Origin: Streptomyces sp. NBC_01233
GTDB taxonomy: Bacteria > Actinomycetota > Actinomycetes > Streptomycetales > Streptomycetaceae
NCBI RefSeq assembly: GCF_035989305.1
Contig: NZ_CP108514.1
Location: forward strand, 4,751,501 to 4,815,500
Direction: 5' to 3'
DNA length: 64,000 nucleotides
Shown here: piece by piece, positions 49,692-58,833 of the stretch
How the letters are laid out: each line of letters opens with the position of its first letter
Position numbering within the stretch: position 1 is the first letter of the stretch
Notes under the pieces: generated by a model
Seen by the model: only the letters and a program-made list of their open reading frames with translations
Told to the model about the DNA's origin: nothing
The model's database searches: none
Position numbers and translations under genes: made by a program

Positions 49692-50099
49692 ATGGCCGTA
49701 CAGACGACGACAGCTCCGGGCAGATTCACGTTTCTGCAGGTCTCGGTCGCCTTGCAGACCTTGACCCTCTTCTTGCAGGCGACCTCCGCCGGCCTGCTGC
49801 TGTCCACGTCCTACGGCGAGGCGCTGCACGGCGTGGGGGCGCGCGTGATGTACGGCGCGTCGATGCTGTACGTGCTCGCCGCGATCCTGGCGTGGAAGCC
49901 GGGCGGCGGCTCGCCGCGCCCCGTCCTGTACTCGTCCGGCTTCCTCGTGCTCGCCTCGGTGCAGGTGGTGCTCGGCATCGCTCACATGCCGGCGCTGCAC
50001 GTCCCCCTGGGCGTCCTGATGTTCGGCCTGAGCGTGCTGGACCTGGGCCGGGTGCTGTCCGGCGTACTCGGCGTCGCCCCGCTACGACGGACCCCGTGA
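49692..50099 (+). CDS. four-TM membrane protein
   Basis: A 135-residue protein with four hydrophobic segments (FLQVSVALQTLTLFLQATSAGLL, YGASMLYVLAAILAW, YSSGFLVLASVQVVLGIA, VPLGVLMFGLSVLDLGRVL; key residues). No family recognised; the size fits a small integral membrane protein of the DoxX/DUF type. GAGAGGA precedes ATG 49692. A 15-base-arm hairpin follows. Confidence 0.7.
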   Translation: MAVQTTTAPGRFTFLQVSVALQTLTLFLQATSAGLLLSTSYGEALHGVGARVMYGASMLYVLAAILAWKPGGGSPRPVLYSSGFLVLASVQVVLGIAHMPALHVPLGVLMFGLSVLDLGRVLSGVLGVAPLRRTP

Positions 50100-50121
50100 C
50101 GCCGAGAGGTCTGGACAACGA

Positions 50122-50154
50122 ACCAAGCCCCAGGTCTGTGACCTGGGGCTTGGT
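50122..50154. terminator. perfect 15-base-arm hairpin next to tRNA remnant
   Basis: ACCAAGCCCCAGGTC-TGT-GACCTGGGGCTTGGT. Such hairpins commonly end tRNA transcripts in Streptomyces, and the sequence beside it on the minus strand looks like a tRNA 3' end. Confidence 0.85.
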
Positions 50155-50155
50155 C

Positions 50156-50192
50156 GTGGAGCGGAGGACGGGAAGCGAACCTGCGCCCTCAG
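50156..50192 (-). other. tRNA 3'-end-like remnant (copy A)
   Basis: On the minus strand this reads GCAGGTTCGCTTCCCGTC then CTCCGCTCCA, like a T-arm (GGTTCGNNTCC) followed by an acceptor 3' strand. The 5' part of a tRNA is absent and the T-stem has a mismatch, so it is a remnant or attachment-site copy, not a gene. Confidence 0.5.
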
Positions 50193-51277
50193 CGCGGACG
50201 TCAGGTGCGGTCGGCCCGGTCGGCCCGGTCGGCCCGGTCGGCCCGGTCGGCCCGGTCGGCCAGTCGGTCGACGGTGTCGATGACCTCGGCGACGAGGGAC
50301 TCGGTGTCCCCGACCCCCGCCCCGTTCCAGGGCCGGGACAGGTGCTGGTCCGGGTCCGGGCGGCCGGGCTCTGCCACACCGACCTCCACCTGGCCGACGG
50401 CTCCGCCGTCACCCCGCCCCTGCCCATCGTGCTCGGGCACGAGATCGCCGGGGAGGTCGCCGAGGCGGGTGACGGAGCCGGCTTCGCGCCGGGAGACCGG
50501 GTCCTCGCGTACTACTACGAAGGCTGTGGGCGCTGCACCTGGTGCAGGGACGGCTCGGAGAACCTCTGCCCGGATCCGGCGGCGAAGGTCGGCTTCGACT
50601 CCGACGGCGGGCTGTGCGAGTACCACCTGGCCGACGCCCGCTCCCTCGTGCCGATCGCGGACACGGTCTCCTTCGCCGAGGCAGCCGTACTCGGCTGCTC
50701 GGGGACGACTGCGGTCCGCGTCGTCCGGTCCGTCGCCCGCACGGCCCCGGACGAGACCGTCGTGGTCATCGGCGCGGGCGGGGTCGGCCTCGCCGTCGTC
50801 CAGGAGGCCGTCACCGAAGGCGCCCGCGTCATCGCAGTCGACCCGCACGCGCCGAGCAGGGAACAGGCGCGGCGGTACGGGGCACACGGCGTGATCGACC
50901 CCCTGCAAGGCGACCCGGTCGCGGCCGTCCACGCGGCGACCGCGGGGGAGGGCTGCCACGTGGTGGTCGACACGGTCGGCAACACGCACACCCCCGGCCA
51001 GGCGGTACGGATGACCGGGACCCGTGGCCGAGTCGTCCTCGTCGGCTGCACGGGCGAGCGGTCCGCCCTCGACGTGCTCGACGTGGTCGTACGGGAGACC
51101 GAGATCCGCGGCTCCGTCGGCGCCACCCTCGCCGACGCCCACACCGTGATGGAGATGGCCGCGGCGGGCCTCCTCCGCGGGCACGTGGAGGCCGAGTACC
51201 CCCTGGAACGGGTCAATGAGGCCCTCACCAGGCTCGCCGCCGGCAACGTCACGGGACGTCTGGTCATCACGCCCTGA
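50156..51277 (+). CDS. zinc-type alcohol dehydrogenase, chimeric or truncated 5' end
   Basis: From about 50310 the frame encodes a full MDR alcohol dehydrogenase: catalytic zinc ligands in GLCHTDLH and LGHEI, four structural-zinc cysteines (CGRCTWCRDGSENLC), NAD-binding VIGAGGVGLAVVQEA, and an intact end (GNVTGRLVITP). The normal first 15-20 residues are not recognisable. No start codon lies close by; the nearest in-frame GTG is 50156, which would translate a tRNA remnant and a GPV repeat. It may be expressed poorly or not at all. Confidence 0.68.
   Translation: MERRTGSEPAPSARTSGAVGPVGPVGPVGPVGPVGQSVDGVDDLGDEGLGVPDPRPVPGPGQVLVRVRAAGLCHTDLHLADGSAVTPPLPIVLGHEIAGEVAEAGDGAGFAPGDRVLAYYYEGCGRCTWCRDGSENLCPDPAAKVGFDSDGGLCEYHLADARSLVPIADTVSFAEAAVLGCSGTTAVRVVRSVARTAPDETVVVIGAGGVGLAVVQEAVTEGARVIAVDPHAPSREQARRYGAHGVIDPLQGDPVAAVHAATAGEGCHVVVDTVGNTHTPGQAVRMTGTRGRVVLVGCTGERSALDVLDVVVRETEIRGSVGATLADAHTVMEMAAAGLLRGHVEAEYPLERVNEALTRLAAGNVTGRLVITP
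50209..50262. repeat. six tandem GGTCGGCCC units
   Basis: A 9-base unit repeated six times (last unit ends in A) between the tRNA-like remnant and the dehydrogenase. In the dehydrogenase frame it encodes repeated Gly-Pro-Val. Confidence 0.9.
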
Positions 51278-51370
51278 CGGCAGCCGCCCTGCGAAGGCTC
51301 CCGCCGCCTGAGGGGCGATCCCGTCCCCGGTGACCAGAAGCCCCACCGTGCATGGGAACTCGCCCGACGA

Positions 51371-51432
51371 GGCAGGCCCGGGGCGCTGACCTGGGCCTGC
51401 CTGGGAGAGCAGAGGACGGGAATCGAATCCGA
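51371..51432 (-). other. hairpin plus tRNA 3'-end-like remnant (copy B)
   Basis: GGCAGGCCC/GGGCCTGCC form a hairpin (51371-51401), followed on the plus strand by GGAGAGCAGAGGACGGGAATCGAATCC. This parallels copy A (TGGAGCGGAGGACGGGAAGCGAACC), including the shared TGACCTGGG before it. Orientation is the same. The pair flanks the dehydrogenase. Confidence 0.5.
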
Positions 51433-51514
51433 CCGGGGGCACGCGGCTCCTGCCGTGCGCGTCCCGCGCACATCGGCTGATGATGGGAGTACGGCCGAAC
51501 GCGCGGAGCTGATC

Positions 51515-52783
51515 ATGACGGGTTGGCGTGTCAGGGACTACACCCAGGACGATCTCGAAGCGGTGATCCGAGTCGATGCGGAGAGCGGCACGGCAGAAGA
51601 GTCGCCTCTCTTTCCGCTCTCGGACGCCGTGGCGGCCCTCCAGGCCCTCCAGCCGGCGGTGGTGGCCACGGCGGACGAGGTGGTGGTCGGCGCCGCGGTG
51701 AGCAGGGTGGAGGGCGACCGGGCGTGGATCCTGCGCATCTGCATGGCGCCTTCCTGGAGGCACCGGGGGCTGGGCAGCGACCTGATCACGGCCCTGGAGC
51801 ACCGGCTGTTCGCCGGTGGCGTCCGAACGGTGAACGCCGTCCTGCCCGACGGCGAGACCGGCGCCGCCGCCCTGCACAACTGCGGCTTCGGCGCCCGACC
51901 CGGCCTGGTCTTCTTCGAGAAGCGCGGGCGGGTCACCCCTCAGGCGGTCGGCATGCTCTCCTCGCTCGGAGCGGAGCTGCCGCCCGGGGGGCTGTGGCAG
52001 AAGGTCGCGGGCATGCAGAGGGAGAAGGAGCTCATCGAGCGGCGCCTGGTCCTGCCGCTGGCCCATCCGGAAATGGCCGCCCAGCACGGAGTGGAGCCGC
52101 CGCGGGCGGTGATGCTGTTCGGGCCGCCCGGGACCGGCAAGAGCACGTTCGCGCACGCGATCGCCAGCCGTCTGGGATGGCCCTTCCTCGAACTGTTCCC
52201 CGCCCGGCTGGCCGCCGAGCACGGGCTGGCGAGCGGGCTGAACCGGCGCTTCGACGAGATCGCCCGGCTCGACCACGTCCTGGTCTTCATCGACGAGGTC
52301 GAGGAGATCGCGGGGGCCCGGAGCGGCGCGGACGCGACCGCGGTCGGCGTCGTCAACGAACTGCTCAAGGCGATCGTCCGGTTCCGGGGCCAGGACGGTC
52401 GGCTGCTCGTCTGCGCCACGAACGACGTGACCACGCTCGACTCCGCTTTCCTGCGGCACGGCCGTTTCGACTACGTGCTGCCGATCGGCCCGCCCGACGA
52501 CCGCGCGAGGACCGCGCTGTGGGAGAGCTACCTGGCCCGAGCGGGCGCGGAGGCCGACAGCGCGGTGCTGGCGACCGCCAGCGAGGGGTTCACCCCTGCC
52601 GACATCGCCCATGTGGCGCGTACCGTCTCCCAAGTCCAGTTCGAGCGCACCTTCGACACCGGAACGCGGGCCCGCCCCACCACCGAGGACTACCTGGGCA
52701 CCATCGGCGACACCAGGCCCACGGTCAGCGCGGCCATGGCCCAGGAGTTCGCCCACCAGACCGAGAAGTTCGCCCGCATCTAG
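51515..52783 (+). CDS. GNAT acetyltransferase - AAA+ ATPase fusion
   Basis: A 422-residue cytoplasmic protein. Residues 1-150 form a GNAT domain with acetyl-CoA motif RHRGLGSDLI and the motif-B stretch GAAALHNCGFGARPG. Residues 165-420 form an AAA+ module: Walker A FGPPGTGKST, Walker B LVFIDEVEEI, sensor 1 CATND, Arg finger region LRHGRFDYVLPI and a C-terminal small domain (GFTPADIAHVA), most like ATPases of the FtsH/spastin group. ATG 51515 is chosen after a GGAG; the frame opens at 51455. Fusion of these two activities suggests ATP-driven remodelling coupled to acetylation. Confidence 0.85.
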   Translation: MTGWRVRDYTQDDLEAVIRVDAESGTAEESPLFPLSDAVAALQALQPAVVATADEVVVGAAVSRVEGDRAWILRICMAPSWRHRGLGSDLITALEHRLFAGGVRTVNAVLPDGETGAAALHNCGFGARPGLVFFEKRGRVTPQAVGMLSSLGAELPPGGLWQKVAGMQREKELIERRLVLPLAHPEMAAQHGVEPPRAVMLFGPPGTGKSTFAHAIASRLGWPFLELFPARLAAEHGLASGLNRRFDEIARLDHVLVFIDEVEEIAGARSGADATAVGVVNELLKAIVRFRGQDGRLLVCATNDVTTLDSAFLRHGRFDYVLPIGPPDDRARTALWESYLARAGAEADSAVLATASEGFTPADIAHVARTVSQVQFERTFDTGTRARPTTEDYLGTIGDTRPTVSAAMAQEFAHQTEKFARI

Positions 52784-53271
52784 CAGTGCTTTGTTACGTG
52801 CTGTCGTAGGGCTGTCTGGTGGGTTGTCGGCAGGCCGGGTGCGGTAGCGGGGCAGCGGGCGGGGGCCGAGCCCGCTGTATCCGGGCCGGTGCGGCACCGC
52901 TTCCTCGCCGTGGGCGGTCATCTCGCAAACAGTTCCTGCTTCTCGCCGGCGGTGAGTTCCCGGCGCGGGAAACAGCGTGCCCACTCTTCTTTGGCGGCCG
53001 GCAGCACGGAGGCGCTGCCGTCGGAGGTGGAGTAGACCGTGTCGGCGTGTCCACGAGTCGTCGACCGACCGCCTGGCAGCGGGGCGGGAGGCGGCCACCT
53101 CCCCGATGGACACCTCTGTCACGAACGTCGCCTCTGCTCCCCTTCAGGGCCGTCATGCGCCCGCGTGCCGTATCAGCCGTTGCGGCGCGGCTGCGACCGC
53201 CGCAGGCTGCTGGCAGGCGAACCGCTTTGCATGCACGAGTCGCCACGTACGCGCCGGGGAGGTGAACGCGC
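52784..53271. other. decayed region before metal ATPase
   Basis: No intact gene. On the minus strand, 52918 to about 53064 encodes DTVYSTSDGSASVLPAAKEEW, then ARCFPRRELTAGEKQELFAR and a stop, which resembles the C-terminal end of WD40/NTPase proteins (…CxxAGRELTxxEW…). Its upstream part is not continuous, so this is a probable gene remnant. The right end holds the ribosome site of the P-type ATPase. Confidence 0.4.
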
Positions 53272-55722
53272 ATGAGGCACCCGCCAGACCTTGAGCCAAG
53301 CGATCCGCGAAAGGATCGGAGCACGGCGGTGCTGGACGTGCGGGGCATGCTGCGCGCCAGCCAGCAGAGCACCGTCGCCGCCGTTCTGGGCCGCCGGCCG
53401 GGTGTTCTGGACGTCGAGGTCAACCCCGTGGCGCAGTCGGCCACCGTCGTCTTCGACCCGACGCGGACCTCCCTGGCCGAGCTGCGGGGCTGGGTGACCG
53501 AGTGCGGCTACCACTGCGCCGGCCAGTCGGTGCCGTCGCACATCTGCGACCCGATGGACGAGCCTGACCCGCCCGGTCCCGCGCGAGCGCCCGAAGCCGT
53601 GCGGCCCGCGCACACGGGGCACGAGCCAGAGGTCATGCGCTCGCCCCACGAGGCGACGGTGGACGATGACGGCCATCACGGCCATGGCGGCCATGCGGGG
53701 ATGTCGATGGCGGCGATGGCCGCCGACATGCGCAACCGCTTCCTCGTCGCGGTGATCTTCTCCATTCCGATCGTGATCTGGTCCCCGATCGGCGAGGAGG
53801 TCTTCGGCTGGCACGTGCCCGTGCCGTTCGGGCTCCGTCAGGACGTGTGGGCGCTCCTGCTGAGCCTGCCGGTGATCTTCTACTCGTGCTCGATCTTCTT
53901 CGTCGGCGCCGTCCGGGCCCTGCGTGCCCGGACGCTGGACATGATGGTGCTGGTCGCGGTCGCCGTCGGCGCGGGCTGGCTGTACTCGCTGATCGTCACG
54001 CTCACCGGCGGCGGGGAAGTCTTCTACGAGGCCGCCACCGTGCTGGCGTCCTTCGTCCTGCTCGGCCACTGGTTCGAGATGCGCGCCCGCGGCGGCGCCA
54101 ACGACGCGATCCGCGCCCTGCTGGACCTCGCCCCGCCCAAGGCCGTCGTTCTGCGGGACGGCGAACCGGTCGAGATCGCCACCGCCGAGGTGGCCGTCGG
54201 CGACCTGCTGCTCGTACGCCCGGGGACGAAGATCGCCGCGGACGGGGTCGTGGAGGAGGGGGAGAGCGAGGTCGACGAGTCGACCGTGACGGGGGAGAGC
54301 CTGCCGGTGCACAAGGACCCTGGCTCCGCCGTGGTCGGTGCCACCGTCAACGCCAACGGCACCTTGCGGGTACGGGCGACCAGGGTGGGCGCGGACACGG
54401 CGCTGGCCCAGATCGTCAAGCTGGTCCAGGAGGCCCAGAACTCCAAGGCCCCCGGTCAGCGGCTCGCCGACCGCGCCGCGTTCTGGCTGGTCTTCGTCGC
54501 CCTCGTCGGCGGCGCACTCACGCTGGCCGTCTGGCTGCTGGCCACCGATCGGCCCTTCAGCAGTGCGATGTTGTTCGCGATCACCGTGGTCGTCATCACC
54601 TGCCCGGACGCGCTGGGCCTGGCCACGCCCACCGCGATCATGGTCGGCACCGGGCTGGGGGCCAAGCGGGGCGTCCTGTTCAAGAACGCGATGGCCCTGG
54701 AAGCGTCCGCCGGGATCCAGACCGTGGTGATGGACAAGACCGGCACCCTCACCAAGGGCGAACCAGAGGTCACCGAGGTGATCACCACACCCGGCCGGGA
54801 CGAGGACGAGGTCCTGCGGCTGGTCGCGGCGGTCGAGCGGGAATCCGAGCACCCGCTGGCAGAGGCGGTCGTGCACTACGCCGAATCTCGCAGCGTGGGG
54901 AGTGCGCAGGCCCGGCATTTCGAGAACGTGCCCGGCCACGGGGCGACCGCCGTGGTGGACGGCCACCGGGTCGCCGTGGGCAACCGTCGGCTGGCCGAAC
55001 GCGAAGGCGTGGACCTCGGTCCGCTGGCCGCCCGGCGGGACGAGCTCGCAGCCACCGGCCGTACCGTCGTCATCGCCGCTGTCGACGGCCTGGCCGCCGC
55101 CCTCATCGGCATCGCCGACGCGCCGCGGGAGACCTCACAAGCCGCCGTACGCGAACTGCACGCCCTGGGCGTCGAGGTCGTCATGCTCACCGGCGACAAC
55201 CGGGCCACCGCCGAACGCATCGCGCAGCGCCTGGGCATCGACACCGTCATCGCCGAGGTCCTCCCGGGCGACAAGGCCGCCACCATCGCCGAGCTCCAGC
55301 GCGGCGGCCGCAAGGTCGCCATGGTCGGCGACGGCGTCAACGACGCCCCCGCCCTCGCCCGGGCCGACCTGGGCATCGCCATCGGCGCCGGCACCGACGT
55401 CGCCATCGAGACCGCCGACCTCGTCCTCATGCGCTCCGACCCCCTCGACGTCCCCACCGCCCTGCGCATCGGCCGGGGCACCGTGCGCAAGATGCGTCAG
55501 AACCTCGGCTGGGCCATCGGCTACAACGCCATCGCCCTGCCCATCGCCGCCGGAGTCTTCGAACCCGCCACCGGACTGGTCCTCCGACCCGAGATCGCCG
55601 CCCTGTCCATGTCCGGATCCAGCGTCATCGTCGCCGTCAACGCCCTCGCCCTCAAACGCCTCCGCCTGCCCGGCACCGCCCCCGCAGCCCCAGTGGACGG
55701 AGGCGATGGCAATGGCGGGTAG
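53272..55722 (+). CDS. heavy-metal P1B-type ATPase with CPD motif
   Basis: An 816-residue metal pump. The N-terminus is an HMA-like domain ([31 protein letters not shown]) lacking CxxC, then a His/Met-rich linker ([19 protein letters not shown]), eight predicted helices, actuator TVTGES, the membrane metal motif CPD in [12 protein letters not shown] instead of the copper CPC, phosphorylation site [19 protein letters not shown] and the hinge [11 protein letters not shown]. Substrate is probably copper or another soft metal; the CPD variant makes specificity uncertain. GGGAGG precedes the start. It overlaps the DUF6153 gene. Confidence 0.93.
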   Translation: MRHPPDLEPSDPRKDRSTAVLDVRGMLRASQQSTVAAVLGRRPGVLDVEVNPVAQSATVVFDPTRTSLAELRGWVTECGYHCAGQSVPSHICDPMDEPDPPGPARAPEAVRPAHTGHEPEVMRSPHEATVDDDGHHGHGGHAGMSMAAMAADMRNRFLVAVIFSIPIVIWSPIGEEVFGWHVPVPFGLRQDVWALLLSLPVIFYSCSIFFVGAVRALRARTLDMMVLVAVAVGAGWLYSLIVTLTGGGEVFYEAATVLASFVLLGHWFEMRARGGANDAIRALLDLAPPKAVVLRDGEPVEIATAEVAVGDLLLVRPGTKIAADGVVEEGESEVDESTVTGESLPVHKDPGSAVVGATVNANGTLRVRATRVGADTALAQIVKLVQEAQNSKAPGQRLADRAAFWLVFVALVGGALTLAVWLLATDRPFSSAMLFAITVVVITCPDALGLATPTAIMVGTGLGAKRGVLFKNAMALEASAGIQTVVMDKTGTLTKGEPEVTEVITTPGRDEDEVLRLVAAVERESEHPLAEAVVHYAESRSVGSAQARHFENVPGHGATAVVDGHRVAVGNRRLAEREGVDLGPLAARRDELAATGRTVVIAAVDGLAAALIGIADAPRETSQAAVRELHALGVEVVMLTGDNRATAERIAQRLGIDTVIAEVLPGDKAATIAELQRGGRKVAMVGDGVNDAPALARADLGIAIGAGTDVAIETADLVLMRSDPLDVPTALRIGRGTVRKMRQNLGWAIGYNAIALPIAAGVFEPATGLVLRPEIAALSMSGSSVIVAVNALALKRLRLPGTAPAAPVDGGDGNGG

Positions 55723-56206
55723 CCGGGCCCAGGTCGCGCTGCGCCGGGTACGGGTGCGTCATACGGTGGGACATGTGACCGGCCACAAGCCCCGCACGCG
55801 GTCGCAGTCCCTGCCGGTACCGCGGCTCGGACTGCTGCTCGTTCTCGCACTCGTCTTCGGGCTGCTCGGCATGCATGCTCTGGGAACTGCCGCCGCGCTG
55901 CCATCGACGGGCGCCATCGAGCACATGTCCCACCACGTGGCGGCAGCGCAGGCCGACCCGCGTCATCCGTGCCCCGATGACGAGGACCAAGGTCCGACCC
56001 GGGACGCCGGTCACGCGGACCAGATGTGCACATCTGCGGCCCCGCCCGGTGCCCCCGGCATCGCCGCGCCTGATACCGCGCCCCTCACAGGCCTGACGGG
56101 CGGCATTGCTCACGCCCCGGCCGCGTTGGCGCTCGCGCTGGCCTACGAGCCCGCCGGAGGGCGGGCACCGCCCTTGCTCGCCGACCTCCAGATCCTGCGG
56201 ATATAG
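55712..56206 (+). CDS. DUF6153-like membrane/exported protein
   Basis: About 164 residues with one helix ([21 protein letters not shown]) carrying the GMHALG signature of DUF6153 proteins, then a His/Asp/Cys-containing outer part ([36 protein letters not shown]; key residues) that could bind metal. ATG 55712 overlaps the ATPase stop by 11 bases; a GTG near 55775 is an alternative. Coupling to the ATPase and DUF305 genes suggests a role in metal handling at the cell surface. Confidence 0.72.
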   Translation: MAGSRAQVALRRVRVRHTVGHVTGHKPRTRSQSLPVPRLGLLLVLALVFGLLGMHALGTAAALPSTGAIEHMSHHVAAAQADPRHPCPDDEDQGPTRDAGHADQMCTSAAPPGAPGIAAPDTAPLTGLTGGIAHAPAALALALAYEPAGGRAPPLLADLQILRI

Positions 56207-56294
56207 CGGCTCCTCCTGTGACACGCGCCCGAAGGCGCCGACCACGGGCAGACCAGCCCTTCTTCTCTCGTATCGATCACTGGAGCTCAGCGAA

Positions 56295-56936
56295 ATGAAC
56301 ACGAACCGATCCCTGCCGCGCCGCGCGGCCCTGGCAGCCACTGCGGTCGCCGCCGGCCTGGTCCTTGCCGCCTGCGGCAGCGGCGACAGCACGAACACGG
56401 CCGGCACCACTCCCGCCACCACGACCGCCCCGGCGTCGTCGGAGGCCGACCGGCACAACCAGGCGGACGTCACCTTCGCGCAGGGGATGATCCCCCACCA
56501 CCGTCAGGCCATCCTGATGTCCGACATGGTCGCCGCCCACGGCGCCTCCGCCGAGGTCAAGGCACTCGCAGAAAAGATCAAGAAGGCGCAGGCTCCGGAG
56601 ATCGAGACCATGTCCGGCTGGCTCAAGGCGTGGGGCGAGAAGGTCCCCAGCGGTGTCAGCATGGACGGCATGGGCCACGACGATGACGACTCCGGCATGC
56701 CCGGGATGATGGACGACCAGGACATCAACCGGCTCGGCAACGCCAGGGGCAACGCCTTCGACGCCATGTTCCTCACCATGATGATCGAGCACCACGAAGG
56801 CGCGATCGACATGGCCAAGACGGAGAAGCAGCAGGGAGCCTACGGCCCCGCCAAGGACCTGGCCGACGACATCATCACCTCCCAGACCGCCGAGATCGCC
56901 CAGATGCGGCAGATGCTCAACGCCGAACGACCGTAG
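56295..56936 (+). CDS. DUF305 lipoprotein
   Basis: A 213-residue lipoprotein: signal sequence with lipobox LAAC (about residue 27) and a four-helix DUF305 domain with its His pairs MIPHHRQAILMSDM and MMIEHHEGAIDMAKTE, plus a Met/Asp/His-rich loop (DGMGHDDDDSGMPGMMDD). DUF305 proteins are ferritin-like and often accompany copper resistance genes. It lies 88 bases after DUF6153 in the metal cluster. Confidence 0.9.
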   Translation: MNTNRSLPRRAALAATAVAAGLVLAACGSGDSTNTAGTTPATTTAPASSEADRHNQADVTFAQGMIPHHRQAILMSDMVAAHGASAEVKALAEKIKKAQAPEIETMSGWLKAWGEKVPSGVSMDGMGHDDDDSGMPGMMDDQDINRLGNARGNAFDAMFLTMMIEHHEGAIDMAKTEKQQGAYGPAKDLADDIITSQTAEIAQMRQMLNAERP

Positions 56937-57102
56937 GGGACCCAGCCCGGGACCGAGCCGCTGCGGCGCTCGAAGCTTGATCCTTGACGAGCGAGGACGG
57001 CTCGTTGCCGCCCTCGCCCATCCGGGTGCTGTCCCCGACTCGTCATCTTGTTCCTCTATGGTGCGCCGGTACGTCTGCCGGGTTGTGGTCGGGGAGTGAG
57101 TG

Positions 57103-58374
57103 ATGGGTGCGGTGTCGGGGCCTGCGGGCACGGGCGAGTTGAAGCGGCACCTGGGTGTGTTCGATGCCGTGGTGATCGGCCTGGGGTCGATGATCGGGGC
57201 GGGGATCTTCGCGGCCCTGGCTCCGGCGGCCGGTGCGGCCGGGTCGGGGTTGCTGCTCGGCCTGGCGCTGGCCGCGGTGGTGGCGTACTGCAACGCGATG
57301 TCCTCAGCACGTCTGGCTGCCCGCTACCCCGCGTCCGGAGGCACCTACGTCTACGGGCGGGAGCGGCTGGGCGAGTTCTGGGGCTACCTCGCCGGATGGG
57401 CGTTCGTGGTCGGCAAGACCGCCTCCTGTGCGGCCATGGCGCTGACCGTCGGTTCCTACGTGTGGCCCGGTCAGGCGCACGCCGTCGCGGTCGCCGCCGT
57501 GGTGGCCCTGACCGCCGTCAACTACGCAGGGGTGCAGAAGTCCGCCTGGCTCACCCGCGTCATCGTCGCCGTGGTCCTGGCCGTGCTGGCCGCAGTGGTG
57601 GTCGCCACGGTCACCTCCGGCGACGCGGACGCGGCCCGGCTCGACATCGGTGACGACGCGACCTTCGGCGGGGTGCTCCAGGCGGCGGGCCTGCTGTTCT
57701 TCGCCTTCGCCGGCTATGCCCGCATCGCCACTCTCGGGGAGGAGGTCCGCGACCCCGCCCGCACGATCCCGCGGGCCATCCCGCTCGCGCTCGGCATCGC
57801 ACTGGTCGTCTACGCGGCCGTAGCTGTCGCCGTCCTGCTCGTGCTGGGTCCGCAGGGACTCGCGGATGCCACGGCTCCGCTGTCGGATGCCGCGCGCGCC
57901 GCAGGCGCGGACTGGCTGGCGCCGGTCGTACGGGTGGGCGCCGCGGTGGCCGCGCTCGGCTCGCTGCTCGCCCTGATCCTCGGGGTCTCGCGTACGACCC
58001 TGGCCATGGCCCGCGACCACCACCTCCCGCATGCCCTGGCCGCCGTCCACCCGAAGTTCCAGGTGCCGCACCGCGCCGAACTCGTGGTCGGCGCCGTCGT
58101 CGCCGTACTCGCCGCGACCACTGACGTACGCGGGGCGATCGGCTTCTCGTCCTTCGGGGTGCTCGCCTACTACGCCATCGCCAACGCCTCCGCCTGGACG
58201 CTCACCCCGGACGAGGGCCGACCGGCACGAATCATCCCGGTCGTCGGGCTGGCGGGCTGCCTCGTCCTCGCCTTCGCCCTCCCCGCCTCCTCGGTGATCA
58301 GCGGCGCCGCAGTCCTGGCCGCCGGAGCCGCTGCCTACGGGGTGCGTCGCGTGGTGACCGCCCGCAGGGCGTGA
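57103..58374 (+). CDS. APC-family amino acid permease
   Basis: A 423-residue transporter with about 12 helices. The APC signature is GLGSMIGAGIFAALAPAAGAAG in TM1, and TM6 has FFAFAGYARIATLGEEVRDPARTIPRAI. It imports or exchanges an amino acid or polyamine that sequence does not reveal. GGGGAG precedes ATG 57103 (GTG 57100 also possible). It sits between the metal cluster and a DUF6223 gene. Confidence 0.9.
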   Translation: MGAVSGPAGTGELKRHLGVFDAVVIGLGSMIGAGIFAALAPAAGAAGSGLLLGLALAAVVAYCNAMSSARLAARYPASGGTYVYGRERLGEFWGYLAGWAFVVGKTASCAAMALTVGSYVWPGQAHAVAVAAVVALTAVNYAGVQKSAWLTRVIVAVVLAVLAAVVVATVTSGDADAARLDIGDDATFGGVLQAAGLLFFAFAGYARIATLGEEVRDPARTIPRAIPLALGIALVVYAAVAVAVLLVLGPQGLADATAPLSDAARAAGADWLAPVVRVGAAVAALGSLLALILGVSRTTLAMARDHHLPHALAAVHPKFQVPHRAELVVGAVVAVLAATTDVRGAIGFSSFGVLAYYAIANASAWTLTPDEGRPARIIPVVGLAGCLVLAFALPASSVISGAAVLAAGAAAYGVRRVVTARRA

Positions 58375-58410
58375 CCGCGGCGGAGCTGGAGGCGCGCGTA
58401 TCCGCGGCGG

Positions 58411-58833
58411 TCAGCCGGTGCGGCGGGAGCGGGACAGGGCCAGCCCGCCGAGGACCGTGGCGGTCAGCCCCAGCAGCAGGGCCAAGGCGCCGGCGACTAC
58501 TCCGTTGCCGGTGCCGGGACCACCGTCGGCGACGGCCAGATTGAGCGCGCCGCCGACCAAGGCGGTCAGCCCCGCCACCAGGGCCACGATGGCCCTCTTT
58601 TTCCCGCCGTTGCCGAGAGGGCGGACGGAGCGGGCCCGCGCCAGCCCGCCGATGACCGCGCCGACCAGCCCCAGCAGCGCGGCCGCGGTGGCCCAGAATC
58701 GGGCGGTGGTCAGGGTGTATGCCTCGACATCGGCGGACTGGGCCAGGTCGTGCGCGGCCGCCGGTCCGGCAAGACCGAGAACTCCGAGCAGGGCGGCCGC
58801 GGTGGCGGCGGCAAACAGGCGACGAGCGGACAT
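58411..58833 (-). CDS. DUF6223-like small membrane protein
   Basis: A 140-residue exported/membrane protein: signal peptide (AATAAALLGVLGLAGPAAA), then three helices (FWATAAALLGLVGAVIGGLARARS, AIVALVAGLTALVGGALNLAVADGGPG, GVVAGALALLLGLTATVLGGLALSRSR; key residues). The GPGTGNGV loop is typical of DUF6223. Unknown function. It is convergent with the permease and divergent from the kinase gene. Confidence 0.78.
   Translation of the reverse strand: MSARRLFAAATAAALLGVLGLAGPAAAHDLAQSADVEAYTLTTARFWATAAALLGLVGAVIGGLARARSVRPLGNGGKKRAIVALVAGLTALVGGALNLAVADGGPGTGNGVVAGALALLLGLTATVLGGLALSRSRRTG

Noticed and set aside
50156..50192. Possible tRNA gene
   Set aside because: Only a T-arm and acceptor 3' strand are readable; no D-arm, anticodon arm or matching 5' acceptor strand is found upstream on the minus strand.
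50201..53122. 973-codon minus-strand frame
   Set aside because: Antisense of the dehydrogenase and GNAT-AAA genes; lacks recognisable domains. Only an unrelated short remnant near 52.9-53.06 kb, in another frame, seems meaningful.
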